This document shows, piece by piece, positions 35,101-48,000 of a DNA stretch of 64,000 nucleotides. This stretch comes from Labyrinthula sp. Ha (Eukaryota; Sar; Bigyra; Labyrinthulida; Labyrinthulaceae), in assembly GCA_015227615.1 (NCBI GenBank), contig JAALGZ010000003.1, forward strand, positions 186,001-250,000, read 5' to 3'. Under the pieces are notes generated by a model, which was not told the origin of the DNA, ran no database searches, and saw only the letters and a list, made by a program, of their open reading frames with translations. The position numbers and the translations under genes are program-made. Numbering within the stretch: position 1 is the first letter of the stretch; the number at the start of each line of letters is the position of its first letter.

Positions 35101-38100
35101 GGCCTAGAATGTGCGAGCCAGCGTGAACAGAGACTACTTGTAGTTTCTGTGAACGTAGGTGGTCTTACTACAACAAAACTTAACCTTTTAGAAGAAAAAG
35201 CTCAGCAACTGTCAATTTTGATGTTGCAAGAGTTACACGAATCAGGCTACAAGATGTTGATGGAAAGGGTGAAAGTCAGCAGCAGCAAAGGTAAGTGGTT
35301 TTTCTCAAAACTTCCTACTGGAGCTGCAGGCGTAGCGACCTACTTGGCTGAGGAACTTGCTAGCAACGTTCCTACAGTTCAAAGTACTAGCGACAGGATC
35401 CTGAAAGTAGTTCTCCAAGGCACCGGCAAGAAAAAGATTAATGTAGTTAACTGCTACGCTCCACACTGTGGACTTGGCAGAGAATCCTACAGAAAGTTCC
35501 TGAAAGAATTGAGTGTGGTAAAGAAAAATCTGAACAAGAGAAGGACGTTACTTTTAGGTGGGGATATCAACGCACAAGTGAGTAGAGTGGCGCTGAAGAA
35601 GGAAGGTAAGCTGAGGTTCCCAAAAAGAAGCAACGCGAATGGAAAGCTGTTGGAAAGCTGGTTAAAGCTTAAAGGGTACTCGATCGTTAATCACCGGCAT
35701 GTAACTGGGAAGAAGGGAGCAAAAAAACATGGAACATTCTATTCCCGATATGATAATACGAAGATATCGGAAATCGACTTCTTCCTCACCAACAAACCAG
35801 AAAGAATTTACCTGTTCAAGCCAAGACGAGACATCAGTAACTGGATCTGGCAGAAAGAGAAGTTTGACCACGTTGTTATTATGGTGGAGCTGAGGAAATT
35901 CCAAAGAGGCAAGAAAAGAGGGAAAAAACGCCCTGGAAAGATCTCTCCCAACTTCTTTCAAATAAACAACTTGCACAACAGTTGGATCATATGATTACTT
36001 TGTAACTCCTAAAACTAAAAGAGGAAGAAAGAGATTACGAAGGCTTGACGCAGATCGTTCCAAAGTTGGTTAAAGATCTTGTACCTGAGCAGAGTAACAA
36101 CACGGTAGAACAAAGAGCATCCGATCAAACACGAGAACTGCTACGAAGAAAGAACACACTCTGGGATATATCCACAGTGGGAGAAAGGAAGGAGCTCACC
36201 AACGCAGCAAAAAGAAGTGCAAGGAAAGACAAAAGAAACTGGTACATGGAAACTGCTAGTAAAATACAGTCCCTGTTTGACCAAAACCGCACAAGAGAAG
36301 CATACTCACTGCTGAATCTAGTAAAGCCAACAGCCAAAACCTATGCCCGGATCACTAATGATGACAAAGGAAATAAAGTAGATACGTGCCAGAGGTTGAA
36401 AATACTCAGTGACTATATAACCAGTCAACAACACCCGCCAATACCAAAAATACACTTGACTCAAGATGAAAGGATGCATTACTGTAGACCAATATATGAA
36501 CCGGCTCCAGAAGAACACATAAACTCAAATCCCCGCTAATGGATGAAGTCATGGTATGCATAAGACAACTAAAGAATAACCGTGCCACAGGCGTTGATTG
36601 CATCAACAACGAAGTGTTGAAAGCATCACCAGCAGTTCAGAAAATTCTACTAAGAGAAATCCAAGAGCTCTTCAGGAAAACATCATTAAGCCAGAGAATG
36701 AAGAAACAGTTCTGCCACGGGAAAATCATTCATATCTACAAGCAAAAAGGAGAAAAAAATTCACCTGGATCATACAAGCTCATAGCACTCTTGAACACAG
36801 CTTTCAAATTGACAACGAGGATAATCCACAATTGACTTCAACCAATTATTAATAAACTACCTTCTTATCAAGCAGGTTTTAGATCAGGTCACTCCACAAT
36901 AAACAAGATTGAGATCCTAAACAATATTGTGAAGAAAAAACTGCTGCAGAACACAAAACTGAAACTTCTCTTCATTGACTTTCAAAAGGCATTCGACTCG
37001 GTCAACCACGACTTCATAGAATCATATTTGAAGAAGCATGGAGTGCCTAGCAAACTAAGGAAACTCATCCGGGTATTATATAAGAACGCTACAGTCAAAG
37101 TCTCAGATGGGAAACATCTGTCCAAAACGGTGCACTTGAGAGGAGGGGTACTTCAAGAAGACTCGCTCTCTCCTGCTATATTCATATTGTTGTTGAACTC
37201 TACAATAAAAAGAATATATAAAAATACCTTAGCAAACGTAGGAGAAGCAGGAAAAATTTTTAACTACCTCGCTTTTGCGGATGACTTGGTTGCACTTTGT
37301 GAAAACAACAACCGAATAAGTTCCTTCATTGAACAACTTTACAAACTGGAATCTCTCTCTGGCCTAAGAATAAACCTAAGTAAAACTAAAATACTATTAA
37401 CAGACGAAGGATATTCTTTGACAGGACAAATACCGGATAAAACCATAAATAAACTTCCCACCAATTTTTTCTGCGAAAAGTGCCAAAGATACTTTCACCG
37501 AGAGAAGTCTCTAAAGGCACACCTTAGAAGTCGTTTTTGCGATGGAACTTTAAATCGAAGAAGAGCAGGAACGTTAGCTGTCAAAGATACTAAATACATC
37601 GTCTAGAAGATGCTGCAACCAGTAGCTGAACCAATATCGGTGCTAGGAGAGGAAGTCCAGCCAGTAAAGGAAATGAAGTATTTAGGCGCAATGTTTAACT
37701 CCACTGGAATAGCGCAGGAACATGTGCTGTCTAACTTAGACAAGTGCGAAGTAAGACTTACCAAATACAGGGACATACTCTCCTGCAATACCCTGACCAG
37801 AAAAATAAAGAGACAACTTGCACGCAGCATAGTTCTAGCTCCTGGAATATATAACCTCGGCAACTGGCCCCTAAACAATGATATAAAAAAGAAACTAAAC
37901 CTTTTGACAAGAAAGATAAACTCCATCCTGAATAACGTGCCAATCCAAGAATATAGGTTCTGTGAAAGTGACTTGGACATCCAAAAAATATTGCTTGAAC
38001 AGAGAAGAAAGTATGTAGAAGCGGATGAGGCAACAGCAGACAGGCAAGTCCATATTCTTCGAGAAGCTGGAATAAACAATCATCTGGAACCGAAGGACCC

Positions 38101-38374
38101 AAAGTATATATCTCCCACTGAAGCGTGTCGAAAACTTGGTCTAGAAGAAGAAGAAGATATTGATCCTGTGCCGCCCATCCAGGATCCACCAAACCACGGA
38201 CCACCCCAACCAATACGCCTAAGGAGAACCTACAACGTACCGGGCACAGGATCAAGAGCACCAAGCAGAGAAGACTATCTGGAACAAGCTGCAAGATATC
38301 GTGGAACTGCACCAGCTAGAATAAATCCCTTGACTTATGTGCGCGAACTTCTTGGACTAGACGATGGAACTTGA
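35101..38374 (+). mobile_element. LINE (APE-type non-LTR retrotransposon), moderately degraded
   Basis: The best-preserved LINE in the window. An AP-endonuclease-like domain at 35101-35994 (VVSVNVGGLTTTKLN, LMLQELHESG, LLLGGDINAQ, ISEIDFFLTN, FDHVVIMVEL) is open from a stop at 35098 but has no ATG. It ends at a stop, and a second frame follows at 36045-36539. Reverse transcriptase runs from about 36539 (NRATGVDCINNEVLK) through LFIDFQKAFDSVNHDF and GVLQEDSLSPAIF to FADD at 37274-37285. A TGA at 36833 and a TAG at 37604 interrupt this otherwise continuous frame, and two frameshifts separate it from the endonuclease. A Cys-His finger CEKC-x12-HLRSRFC (37472-37540) follows the RT, then a 254-residue C-terminal domain starting near EMKYLGAMFNSTG. 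The catalytic FADD is intact, so decay is recent. The clade was not assigned. Confidence 0.88.
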
Positions 38375-38890
38375 AACTGAATCTTTTGAACATGTGGAAA
38401 ATGGACCTATGAAATATTACAACTGCACTGCATATGGAAAACACAGCTCCCCTCTCCCCCAAGATACAGCCTGAATGGACCTCCCAACCTCCCTAACTCC
38501 ATCCCTGCCCAAGAACATCCCAATCAGCCAAAACACCTTGTATTCACATCCTGACCCTGAAACCAACTGGAACCTTCATAATACACCCCCACTGGACCCC
38601 TAATAGTCATAGAAAGCAAGAATACACCGTTCACGACCTTGGATCAATCTCAACTAAAACCCCGATGCACCAGAATGACCCAGAAACCCCAGCTCACCAC
38701 CTTCCACTCAATATCAGCAAAGACCGCTCGGAAACTTGTTCAATAACCCTTCATACACCTCAATGCACCTCCTGGACACAAAATCTGGACCTTCTATCGT
38801 CTGCTTCAGGCTGACGCGGTCCGATGGGTGTCAATTCCAATCTTTTTCAATTTGGATTATTTTAGATTGAAATTTTGGGAAATTAGAAAT
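38375..38890 (+). other. C-rich 3' tail of the LINE
   Basis: Markedly C- and A-rich compared with the AT-rich surroundings. It follows directly on the LINE C-terminal frame, so it is probably the 3' UTR. The other LINE also turns C-rich just after its last stop (about 16440-16490). Composition returns to AT-rich at about 38840, with a tandem-like TTTTGGGAAATTAGAAATTTTG stretch near 38873. Confidence 0.45.
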
Positions 38891-39640
38891 TTTGGGAAAT
38901 CATGGATAATCTAGAGTAACGCAACCTTGGACGAATGAGATCAGGCATCCTGGAGCGCCATCCAATAAGAACACGATATTGATAGTAATAAGAAGCACAT
39001 AGATATATACAATTAACTCTCAGTAGGTTTAAAGTGTAGTAAGTACCTGGCTCGTAGAAGGTTAGGCCATCAGGCCCATTTAACTCTTAAGAACAAACTA
39101 AGAAAAAATTTGAAAAAATAAACGAACCTGAATTGAATACAGTATTGGCTACTTTTCTAAACCTCAATTAATTAACTCTTAAACTTCTCGCGAATTTAAA
39201 TCAAACCTCTACTTTTTCTTGACTTATATTAATTCTGCCCTCAAAACTATTTCGACCACTTAAAAACTCCTCACCACTTTTTATATTTTTCTCTCCCTTC
39301 CTTACTGGTCCGTGGTTCGTCACTCATCTTTCATCTTCACCAGATTTTATTCCCAGGACAACTGTGTCTGTATATTTCGCTCCCAGCTCCACTGTATTTT
39401 ACTTCAAACCACGTCATCAGTTATTAGGGTTTACAAAACATCACGATAGTGCATTACTCCAAGTGCCAAATATCGTTGCATAAAGTAAATAAAAGCAAAA
39501 TCCCATATCTTGACTACACTGTCAATTTTCAACACCAAATAGGTATTGGACATCAGCTTCTCGACTCCTACCAACTATATATCGACAAAACAAACTACTC
39601 ATTTATATTTTTCCAACAACAGGCCTTTCTCACAAAAGGG
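38891..39640. other. Upstream region of the unknown gene; no second gene seen
   Basis: No recognisable gene. A pyrimidine-rich stretch (about 39200-39420) precedes the unknown gene at 39.6 kb and may be its promoter and 5' UTR. Confidence 0.4.
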
Positions 39641-40630
39641 ATGAACAGGACTTTGAATCTTACTTATGGAACCGATTTATCACAAAGGGAACTTAAGATT
39701 GAGATAATAGTTCGTATGATTAACAGGAGTGGAGATACATATTCTGTTGCTCAACTCGATGTTACGATGGATTTTCAAGTATTAATTCTAAACCAAAAAC
39801 AGAGCATTAAAGAAGAAATTTCTGTTCCAGAAAAACTTTCGTTGAAAATTCTATCCACTGGAAAAATGCTGGATATGGGTTTTGAACAGAAAGAGAATGA
39901 AACAGTATTGAGAAGAAAGCTTAGTTTATATGACTTCGAGTATGACACGAATAAAATTGGTAAAACTGCTGATGGAAAACATCCAAAATGTATAACTAAA
40001 GATTCTATTAAAATTTCTAAAGTTTTTGAAAGCATGCTAAAATTTCTTCAAGACTCGTTTCAAATTGACTTGTATAGTTTAACAGTTTCTCACTATGATG
40101 AATTTGGAAATGAAAAAAAGTATTTCAAGATAAGAAAAGTTAGTTCTGATGAGTTTGAAAGGAATGATTTTGATGCAATGTTCATACAACCTGAATATAT
40201 AAGCATGTTTGATAGACTGCTTAATCTCCATAGAATTGAACAGGCATTTGCTATTTCCAAGCAGTGCACGTTTGAAGCAGATAAGTTGCTTATTTCTTCT
40301 TTACATGAACCTTTAAAGCTATTCAAAGATGTTCGACTTTACCCAAGATTTAATTTTACAACATTTTATATTTCACTTGGTTATAGTTTTAATTTGGATT
40401 TAGCTTTTAAATACACTTCTGATTTAATAAGTTTTAGAGAATACTGTAAAAAAAGTGGAAGAAATCAAATAGATATTTATATTGGTCAAAATTTAGAAAG
40501 AACACTTGGTTTAACTTGGTCTATAGTTTCAACATATTTTGAAGCAAGGAATAGTGGATGGAGAGTGAATATATCTATTGATAAATGGTTTAGTCCACAC
40601 TCTGAAATTAAATCGTACCTGAAGGAGTAA
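39641..40630 (+). CDS. Unknown protein (family member 3)
   Basis: A protein of about 329 residues starting at the first ATG of the frame. The frame is open for a further 64 codons upstream without an ATG, and a pyrimidine-rich run ending in ACAACAG at about 39628 could be a 3' splice site, so a 5' exon may exist. There is no recognisable family. The middle is charged (EISVPEKLSLKILSTGKML, DGKHPKCITKDSIKISK). The C-terminal third has alternating hydrophobic strands (RLYPRFNFTTFYISLGYSF, QIDIYIGQNLERTLGL). RLYPRFNF resembles KLFPKTNF in the unknown protein at 52.5 kb, hence the tentative family. It stands alone, downstream of the LINE. Confidence 0.6.
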   Translation: MNRTLNLTYGTDLSQRELKIEIIVRMINRSGDTYSVAQLDVTMDFQVLILNQKQSIKEEISVPEKLSLKILSTGKMLDMGFEQKENETVLRRKLSLYDFEYDTNKIGKTADGKHPKCITKDSIKISKVFESMLKFLQDSFQIDLYSLTVSHYDEFGNEKKYFKIRKVSSDEFERNDFDAMFIQPEYISMFDRLLNLHRIEQAFAISKQCTFEADKLLISSLHEPLKLFKDVRLYPRFNFTTFYISLGYSFNLDLAFKYTSDLISFREYCKKSGRNQIDIYIGQNLERTLGLTWSIVSTYFEARNSGWRVNISIDKWFSPHSEIKSYLKE

Positions 40631-41948
40631 AGATTTTTGAATGTATACTTTGTTCACAGTATAATATATTTCATTTATTCATTATTCAATGATATCTAAC
40701 TTGAACTAACGTCACTTGTTTCTGTGATATTTTCATGGCATTAACCATATTTTGTTTGGAATAACTCTTAGAATATAAAGTACTTATAAATTTCAGGCAA
40801 GAAAGTTCCGTAAGTTTTAGTTGATAAAAACTGCTTTTGAATGCATTTTATTTGTTAAATATTATTTAAGGAACATATTCTTCATATAAATTTATTTTCT
40901 TAGATTCTGTATTTTGACTTGGATAGCTTATTGGATCTTATATTATATTTTGTTTCACTATGTTAATTATTATACTCTAGTCTGTTGAAATATACAAACA
41001 TAAATATCTACAATTAGCTCAGACAACATGCTATATTTAAAGTCTCTAACCATGGATTTCGTTCTCCAATATTATTCTGCAAAGTGAGAACATATATCGT
41101 CTTTCTTGGAAAAATTACAGAGATGTTGATCCTAATTCTACTAGAAGAAAAGTTTGAAAAAAAAGCTGAGAGAAGCTTTGAGACAAATAAGAAAAATGAA
41201 GGTATGATTTTAAAAAACCTGACCTCTGTATTTACATACAGATAGGTATTTTTATTGAACACACACGGAAGAAAATTTCTTATCCGCACGTAGTTCTATT
41301 TACTGAGTTGAGGTGTCAGATCACGTCCTATTATTTCTGAAAACATATTTGTTTTACTTCTTACTATCGAAAAACCCCAGACAATAGAGGTAAGAATATA
41401 AGATAATCAATGCTCCGGAGGCAATTATAATTATATGATTAAGCTGGAAGATCAATACCATGTATTCTGTATAATCAACATTGGGTTATTAAAACTATTT
41501 TGCTGTCTTCTTATGCGATCGATTGCTTGATCTTTTATGATCCATTAAATATGTGAAGCAGCATTTCTTATGCCCATTTTAGCGTTTTTATTACATAGCT
41601 AGGCCCTGTTCTTTTTCTACCAAGTAAGGATTATCACTTAGCAAAAGTGTTTTTTTGAGTCGTGTTAGAAAAAAAACTTAAATGTCTACTTATTTAGGAG
41701 AAATATATAATCGAAATAAGATTATAAAGTATTTTGAAGGGATTTTTTACTAGCAAGATGCAAACCCTTGTATTCGGCATTTTCCAGAATGTAGCTTCAA
41801 AACAGAATGCAGAACAAAGAAAGATTAAGCGCTATCAAAGTAAATAAAACTTGTTGTAAGAAAAATAAGAAATCATTCTATCAAAATTTATTTATTTAAT
41901 GCCTGGTTCAAACTAGTTCTATGTCACTCCTTAGACGAGAAGAAACTA
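40631..41948. other. AT-rich intergenic stretch; possible LINE endonuclease trace
   Basis: No gene. A plus-strand stretch at about 41140-41300 translates in part to KKAERSFETNKKNEGMILK and LLNTHGRKF, which faintly resembles the end of a LINE endonuclease. This is weak evidence. Confidence 0.35.
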
Positions 41949-42887
41949 TTAAAATGTAAGAGCGGAGTTAAGTTTTTCTCTAAGCTCTTCATACGAACTA
42001 TATCCTAAGTCTTCTCCTACAATATCTTTGCATGATTTATCTATCAACTCTTTTACCTCAATTGGAATACTCATTCCTTCGCCAGTTTTGCCAGATCTTA
42101 CTAAATTAACTGGGTTGCTTTCAAGAACCTCTTTTAACTCTGGCATGTTTTTAAATTTCCTCTTGAATATTTCTTTAACTTCAAACTTATCTTTATTTTC
42201 TTTCATGTACTTAAGAGAAGAATATTTTTCCGCTGTGTCTCATTGAAGTGTAAATTCTTCTGCAGGAAGTTTATCTAAACCCATAAATCTCCCAATTTTC
42301 TCAATGCTTTCCCTTGGATTTTTTTTCATACCTTCATAAAAAAGAAACAAAATATTTTCTGGTTTTGTTTTCATAAGTTCAACGTAGGATATAATATATT
42401 GAGGAGGTAAAGGATAAACACCAGGATCTTCAAACCATGCTTTAGCAAAAGCACTCATCGAACAAGTTGATGGATTTACCACAGGAGATTGTAACGTAAA
42501 ATAATAGAACGAAACAAACGCATCATATGGGTTTCTTTTTACAAATATGTACTTTCCTCCTTTTGCTATATTTTCATACGTTTCGTGACTCTTAAATACT
42601 CTTGGCGAATATTTTTGATCAGCATCCAAATCTTGGTTAATGTCATAAGCTATAACATCCCACGGAGTTTCTAGAAGAATATCTTCAAAATCAGTATCTC
42701 TATTTGAGCGGAGCATGTGACACATCTGCAAAGTCCATGCTGTGCTACATTTTGGGGCAGTTGCTACAAAAATATCATCTTTTCTTGGTTTAAAATTTAT
42801 ACCCAGTTCCATTGACTTGGGTGAAAAAAAAACATTCTTACCATCAAGAGTACTTCGAAGTTCAGAGAGTATTTCTTTGGTATCCAT
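41949..42887 (-). pseudogene. Cytosolic-type sulfotransferase interrupted by one in-frame TGA
   Basis: This family moves a sulfuryl group from PAPS onto alcohol, phenol or amine acceptors. The first frame (42887-42240, 215 residues) has the 5'-phosphosulfate loop TAPKCSTAWTLQM (residues 43-55), RVFKSHET with the expected catalytic histidine, and the 3'-phosphate motif KRNPYDAFVSFYYF. After the TGA at 42242-42240 the same frame continues, DTAEKYSSLKYMKENKDKF, matching the family's SSFxxMKxN element, and then VRSGKTGEGMSIPIEVKELIDK, the equivalent of RKGxxGDW, to a stop at 41949. With the TGA counted as one residue the total of 312 is a normal family length. No frameshift or splice site explains the TGA. 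It is either a very young pseudogene, a polymorphic null, a sequencing error, or a read-through gene. Truncation at this point would remove a PAPS-binding element, so the short form should be inactive. Confidence 0.85.
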
Positions 42888-44360
42888 TATATTTTTATTA
42901 TGACTCCTTTGCCTCGGATTTGAACTTTTAGTTATATCACCGAAATCTCAACCAGCACAGAAAACTCCCGTAAATCCGGAAGTTTTCCATTGACTAAGAA
43001 AGAATTGAATTGAAACACTGGACTTATTTCGGCTTTCGTGGAAATAAATAGATGATCAAGAGTCAAGAATTATCATGAATATATATTTGTTCCGAATTTA
43101 CTATTTTTTTTGTTCATAGATGTGTAGAGTTTGCTAACTGGAAGACTAGCCTTGTGTATAGTTTATTATCTTTGATCATTTTAATTATAATAGCCGTTAA
43201 GTACCACTATGCCGTTAAACCCATTGTAGAACATTGTGTTTGGCCATTTTGGGCAATTGACCCAATTTTTCCATTTTTCGTAATTGACGTAAAAACTGAA
43301 CACTTCCCGGAAAAAGTAGCAAAAGACTTAGTGTTGAAATAAAAAAAGGAATACAAAGTACTTGAAGAGGGGTTATGCAGCTACAAACCAAGCTTTGCCT
43401 CTGGAAATATTGAAACCGATTGTTTGCTCTTTGTTGTAGCTGTGACTTTGCTGAACAAGATGAATCCCATATTTTCTCTTGAGAAGTAAAAGCTTTGAAA
43501 TCAGCTGAATAACAAGATGTAAAAGTACTTAAGTATGATATTTTAGCAGAAAGTTTTATTTAAATGCAATATTCTTGGTGACAATTCTTCAACCAGATGA
43601 ATTTGAATGTTTTTCTTGGTAGAAATGATCTCGAAATTATGAAATAGTAAACTACATTAGCTAATAATAAGACTTAATCTTTTAGGTCAACTAAACAAAT
43701 TACCTATTGCTTGACTGTTGTGTGCTTCTTTTTATCTCAAATTTAGCAATTTGCATGACTTAACTTTGTGCCAAGTGTGCTATGAGGCGAGATATGTCTG
43801 AGATGAAAAAAAAAACAAGACGGTATTTTAGGCATAACAAATAATGAGAAATATTTTTAGCAGGGACAGTACGGCTGATTTATGCCAGTGATCCTTCTCA
43901 GAGGCTTCTTGTCATTTATTACTGTTTTTACTCATAATTAACCCAACGTATCCGTTAATATATGTCTACTCGGAAATTTAGATCGGGTTAAGGGTGCTAA
44001 TAGATCGATAATGCAAGCCTCATGCTTCTAAGTTTTTGAGCAAACATAATAATAAGGGAGATAAAAGTACATTGGATTCATCTATTGCTGACACTTCTCT
44101 TGACGTACGGCCACCCAATGTAAAAAAGATAAAATAGATTAAGAAAACAATCTTCCTAAGTCAAAATACCGATGCTCCTATCTCCACCAAGTTCAATTAA
44201 ATAGTCTCATCTCGGGAAAAACTCAAATATGATATACTATCAACGCAAGAAATAAAAACAAACGGTCAGAGCCAAACGAAGGAGACAATTACCCCCAAAT
44301 AACGGATGTTTTCTCGTAAAACCTTCAGAAAACCAGGAAAGCATATATACTCTTGATAGT
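42888..44360. other. No gene recognised
   Basis: A 62-residue plus-strand frame at 43154-43342 has a hydrophobic start and a VWPFWAIDPIFPFF stretch, but it lacks an ATG and stops soon. Otherwise AT-rich with many stops. Confidence 0.5.
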
Positions 44361-45010
44361 ATATAACATTAATGGAACCTAATGAGCACATCAACGAGTA
44401 CCACAAAGATGCAAGATCTGATTCTCGGGCTGAAAATCAATGGAATAATAATAATCTGGGATACTTACATGTCACAGCTGTATCTTGGGAGAGAAGAGTT
44501 CATAGCGTTCCTGAAAAAATTAGAGGGATTATCGAAGTTTTGCAGCAAAAGGCAGGGTTATGTTACTTGTGAAAACACCAATTCCCAATTATAAACCATA
44601 TCTACTGGCAACACATATAAAAATGACTACTCTTTTGGATCCACGGCTAACGATTTACTACTCGGACATTTTCTACAATAATATTACCTTAGCATAATAT
44701 ATCCTAACTTAGAAATAGTAAAATTCTTAAGAAACCAAGTTACAACGTGCATTCCAGAAATAAAAAGCTATTTATGTTCAGAACTGGTCACTTTCTAAGA
44801 CTGGAACTACGTAGAATCGCTGCATTTAGAGTATCTAACAGACTTTAAAATGTGAATGGCCATACGAAAAAATAGAGTTAATCATCATCCGCCTAAGACC
44901 AAGAATTAACGAAATTATAATTAGATCTTAGGTAAAGAGTGTGATGCAAGATCTTATCAACTCCCTAGAATATTCAGAAATGTGAAAGGTCTGAACAAAG
45001 GCTAGTAATA
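44360..45010 (+). mobile_element. LINE endonuclease ruin
   Basis: The translation at about 44382-44594 includes LGREEFIAFLKKLEGLSKF, which lines up with LGRESYRKFLKELSVVKKN in the endonuclease of the LINE at 35.1 kb. About 300 bp on, CEWPYEKIELIIIRLRPRI sits where FDHVVIMVELRKF does in that LINE. It is a short, decayed piece of the same or a related family. Confidence 0.5.
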
Positions 45011-48000
45011 GCACCAAATAAAAAAACGTAAACCTCTCATTCATCAACTTTATAAATTTGGCCTAGACCATCCTCAAAGTGAGAATTAACGAAAACCTAC
45101 GACCTCTGAATATAGTGACATAGCAGTTAATGTTAACAAGGACGCTGAAAATACTATATTTCTATATTTGGTTAGTTGGGTGTATTTAAAGTTTCGGGCG
45201 TGAGAGCTAGTTGAGTACCTTCATGGGCTAGCTTTACAAAACAAGAGCAAAGATATAGCTTCCCTCAACAAAAAGATTTTACTTAGATTTAAAAGTGGAA
45301 ATAAATATTTATCTAAGTATACTACAGTTAAGAAGTATAGAGTCGCAACAAAAGCAATCCCAACTTCGGCACCCGTACTACATTGGAATTTTTCACATTA
45401 GAAGCTATTGAAGGGTATATATAAACCGGTCCTTCCCACATGAGATATATTTACAGACATATTTTCAGATATATTTTCTCCACTCAGCCTCTCCAAGCCT
45501 TGGGGAAGTTATCTTTACAACTTTCACAAACCTCCTCTCTTCCTGCTATCTAGATACAACTTCATTTAAGTCAAAGTCTTTTATCACCTTATTTTATTTA
45601 CAACCAATATCTATCTCACCATCCAATTGGGAACGATTAAAACTGGGGAAATACTGAAAAAACATTCCCTACAATAAATATAAATGAGTATCTATATTCA
45701 AAACTTGCGCAACTATTTTTAACTTCAATCTAATATGTACAATTGCCAAATACTTACCCGTTACCTTGACTTATTGATCCGAAATAAGAAACAATTTCAA
45801 ACAAAAAATCAATTTTCTACTTAAAAATGAAATTGAGCCACAAATCTCTTCTCTAATCTACCTATGATAACCATGTTAGGATTTTTACTAAAACTGCTGA
45901 TATCTATATCGCTGTAACCCAGGTTTCACGTGATAATCCCATTCTATTACTTCATTTCTAACCTTTTTATTTGTCCAGATGCCTAACATTAGGATAGGAC
46001 TTTGGAAAATCGTAATTTGATACTAAATTCTTTCTACAATAATCTTAATATACTAACAGCAGCTGTTGAAACGGCCCAAACATTTTTTTTATTATGAAAC
46101 CAACCGAAAAGTTTGTTTATTATGATAATTATAGATTTTGCCTTGGACCACTTAAAGACCCATTATCTGTCACTAACTATTGACCATAGATCTATGTTGG
46201 CACCAGTTTTCAGCAAAGAGTGGAGCTCTGTTAAGATTTTCCTATGTTGCTAGTTCAATTTTTGTAGACAGATATTAGAATATACCATTATTGCACCATA
46301 TAGTTTTATGTGTTTCTAGTTAATCTGCAAGTATTGGGATCAGTGTGATTATTTCGTGCGTTCATAACTAGTTTCCTCCCTAGAGTTTTCAGATTTACAT
46401 GATATGGATCCCCAGGACGGTTAGCATGAGTGGCGGATATAGCTAAAAGTCGTAAATCTAGAAAATTTTGTTGGTATCAAATAGTTACATGGGATTTATA
46501 ATTATTTGTATGCGGAAATAGTGCATGTTAAAATAATTGAAATACAACCTCTGAGTTTACCAAGAGTGTCTAACATAAATCATCAAATAGTTTTCTTTGT
46601 TATTATGGTTTCCAAGATCAATGGTAACGAGATACAGAATCTATCTACCGGTACTTTAGAAAAAGATTATACTTTTAATTAGAGATTGCGAATAACCATA
46701 CTACTATAAAATCTTCAAATTATAATTAGAAACTCATTATTGCAATAATATCTGGATATTTATTTACTTTAGTCTTATAACGCGATACAAGAAAATGAAA
46801 AATAGATGTATATATGATGATATCCAGATAAGCATTAGTAAAAAGCTGGCACCAGTAAATACGTAGAAACAACCTTGAGAATTTGATATTTTGAATTCTA
46901 TGCGAACTGTATTCTTCGTCAAGTTGGAGAGAATATGCCTCGGGTTTTAATATTAAGTATTAATGGATAATTTTCTAAATAAAGCTGCAGCATGAACTTG
47001 TATAAATTTGAAATAAAATATATTCCCAACCAATGGACTGGTTTTTATTAAAATTCTTTATTGCTAATGCTATGAAACGATAAGGATATTTTTCAAAACG
47101 AAAAATAATAATATATAAATATATATTTGGTTAAATTAAATAGGGCAGATTTGAAAAAAAGTTATTAATGCAACAGATAACGCTCTAATGACAAACCTTT
47201 CAAAAGATATTGAATAATCTAAGACTAGGTCAGTTCCAATTCCCGACTCTCTCTCTCTCTCTAATGCTTAAATAGAAAATGTGGTAAATACTAAGAAATC
47301 ATCGCGAACACCACTTAACCCAGTTTTTCTCTTATTAATTACATTTCTTACACAGTTCTTCTCTAAGACTCTGACAATAAAATGGATCTGATTGTTTTAC
47401 TCAGCAATCTCCATTGTAAATTACTCTAGACATGTCAGATGTAACATGGTGTGAGAAAAGGAGGTAACTTATGGAACATTCTCAAGATTCTTTGTTTCCA
47501 CTTGTCTTGCTGGATATCGATCTAATGTCAGAGTAGATATACGATTTACATTGATGTTAGCGCTCCTTTTCTTTCTAGACATTCCGCGGTACATGTAATG
47601 AAAAAAATTAGCATTTTATTAAGAAATGACATGTAGTATTATACTACAAGTAGAAATGAACCAGAAGCTCTTTTTCAGTTAATTATTACTTATGGTATCA
47701 TTTATTATTCTGGGTTGCGTATGTATTTACCACTAGAGTTAAACATAAACATTTTATTTGAATATCTAAATCATAGAACCATGTTTTGCTAAAGTTTTTT
47801 GAACTCATAGTTATGTGATAAAGCATAGATACTGTACTTCAATGGTATAATCGTAGTATTCAGGAAGACTAATATAGCTTAAATTCAAAGCACCTGTCGT
47901 TTTCACGAACTAAATCATATCTTCTAATCTTTCAGGTTAATCATTTTGACAAATGTTATGTCCCAGCTAGTATAATATATAAACTTAGCAGACTATAAAT

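Noticed and set aside
38150-38240. Proline-rich segment as a separate host protein
   Set aside because: It is the end of the LINE C-terminal domain, in the same frame as the reverse transcriptase.
42240-42242. TGA read as a sense codon (alternative genetic code)
   Set aside because: Tryptophans in the host genes are TGG, and TGA ends the Kir and cathepsin frames at sensible places. One TGA in one gene does not support reassignment.
42912-42930. tRNA T-loop-like GTTCAAATCC on the minus strand
   Set aside because: The flanking bases do not pair as a T stem and no acceptor or anticodon arm could be drawn.
43154-43500. Possible N-terminal fragment of a P5A-type ATPase (VWPFWAIDPIFPFF)
   Set aside because: The match is one short hydrophobic motif, with no ATG and an early stop. 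No catalytic part of a P-type ATPase is nearby.
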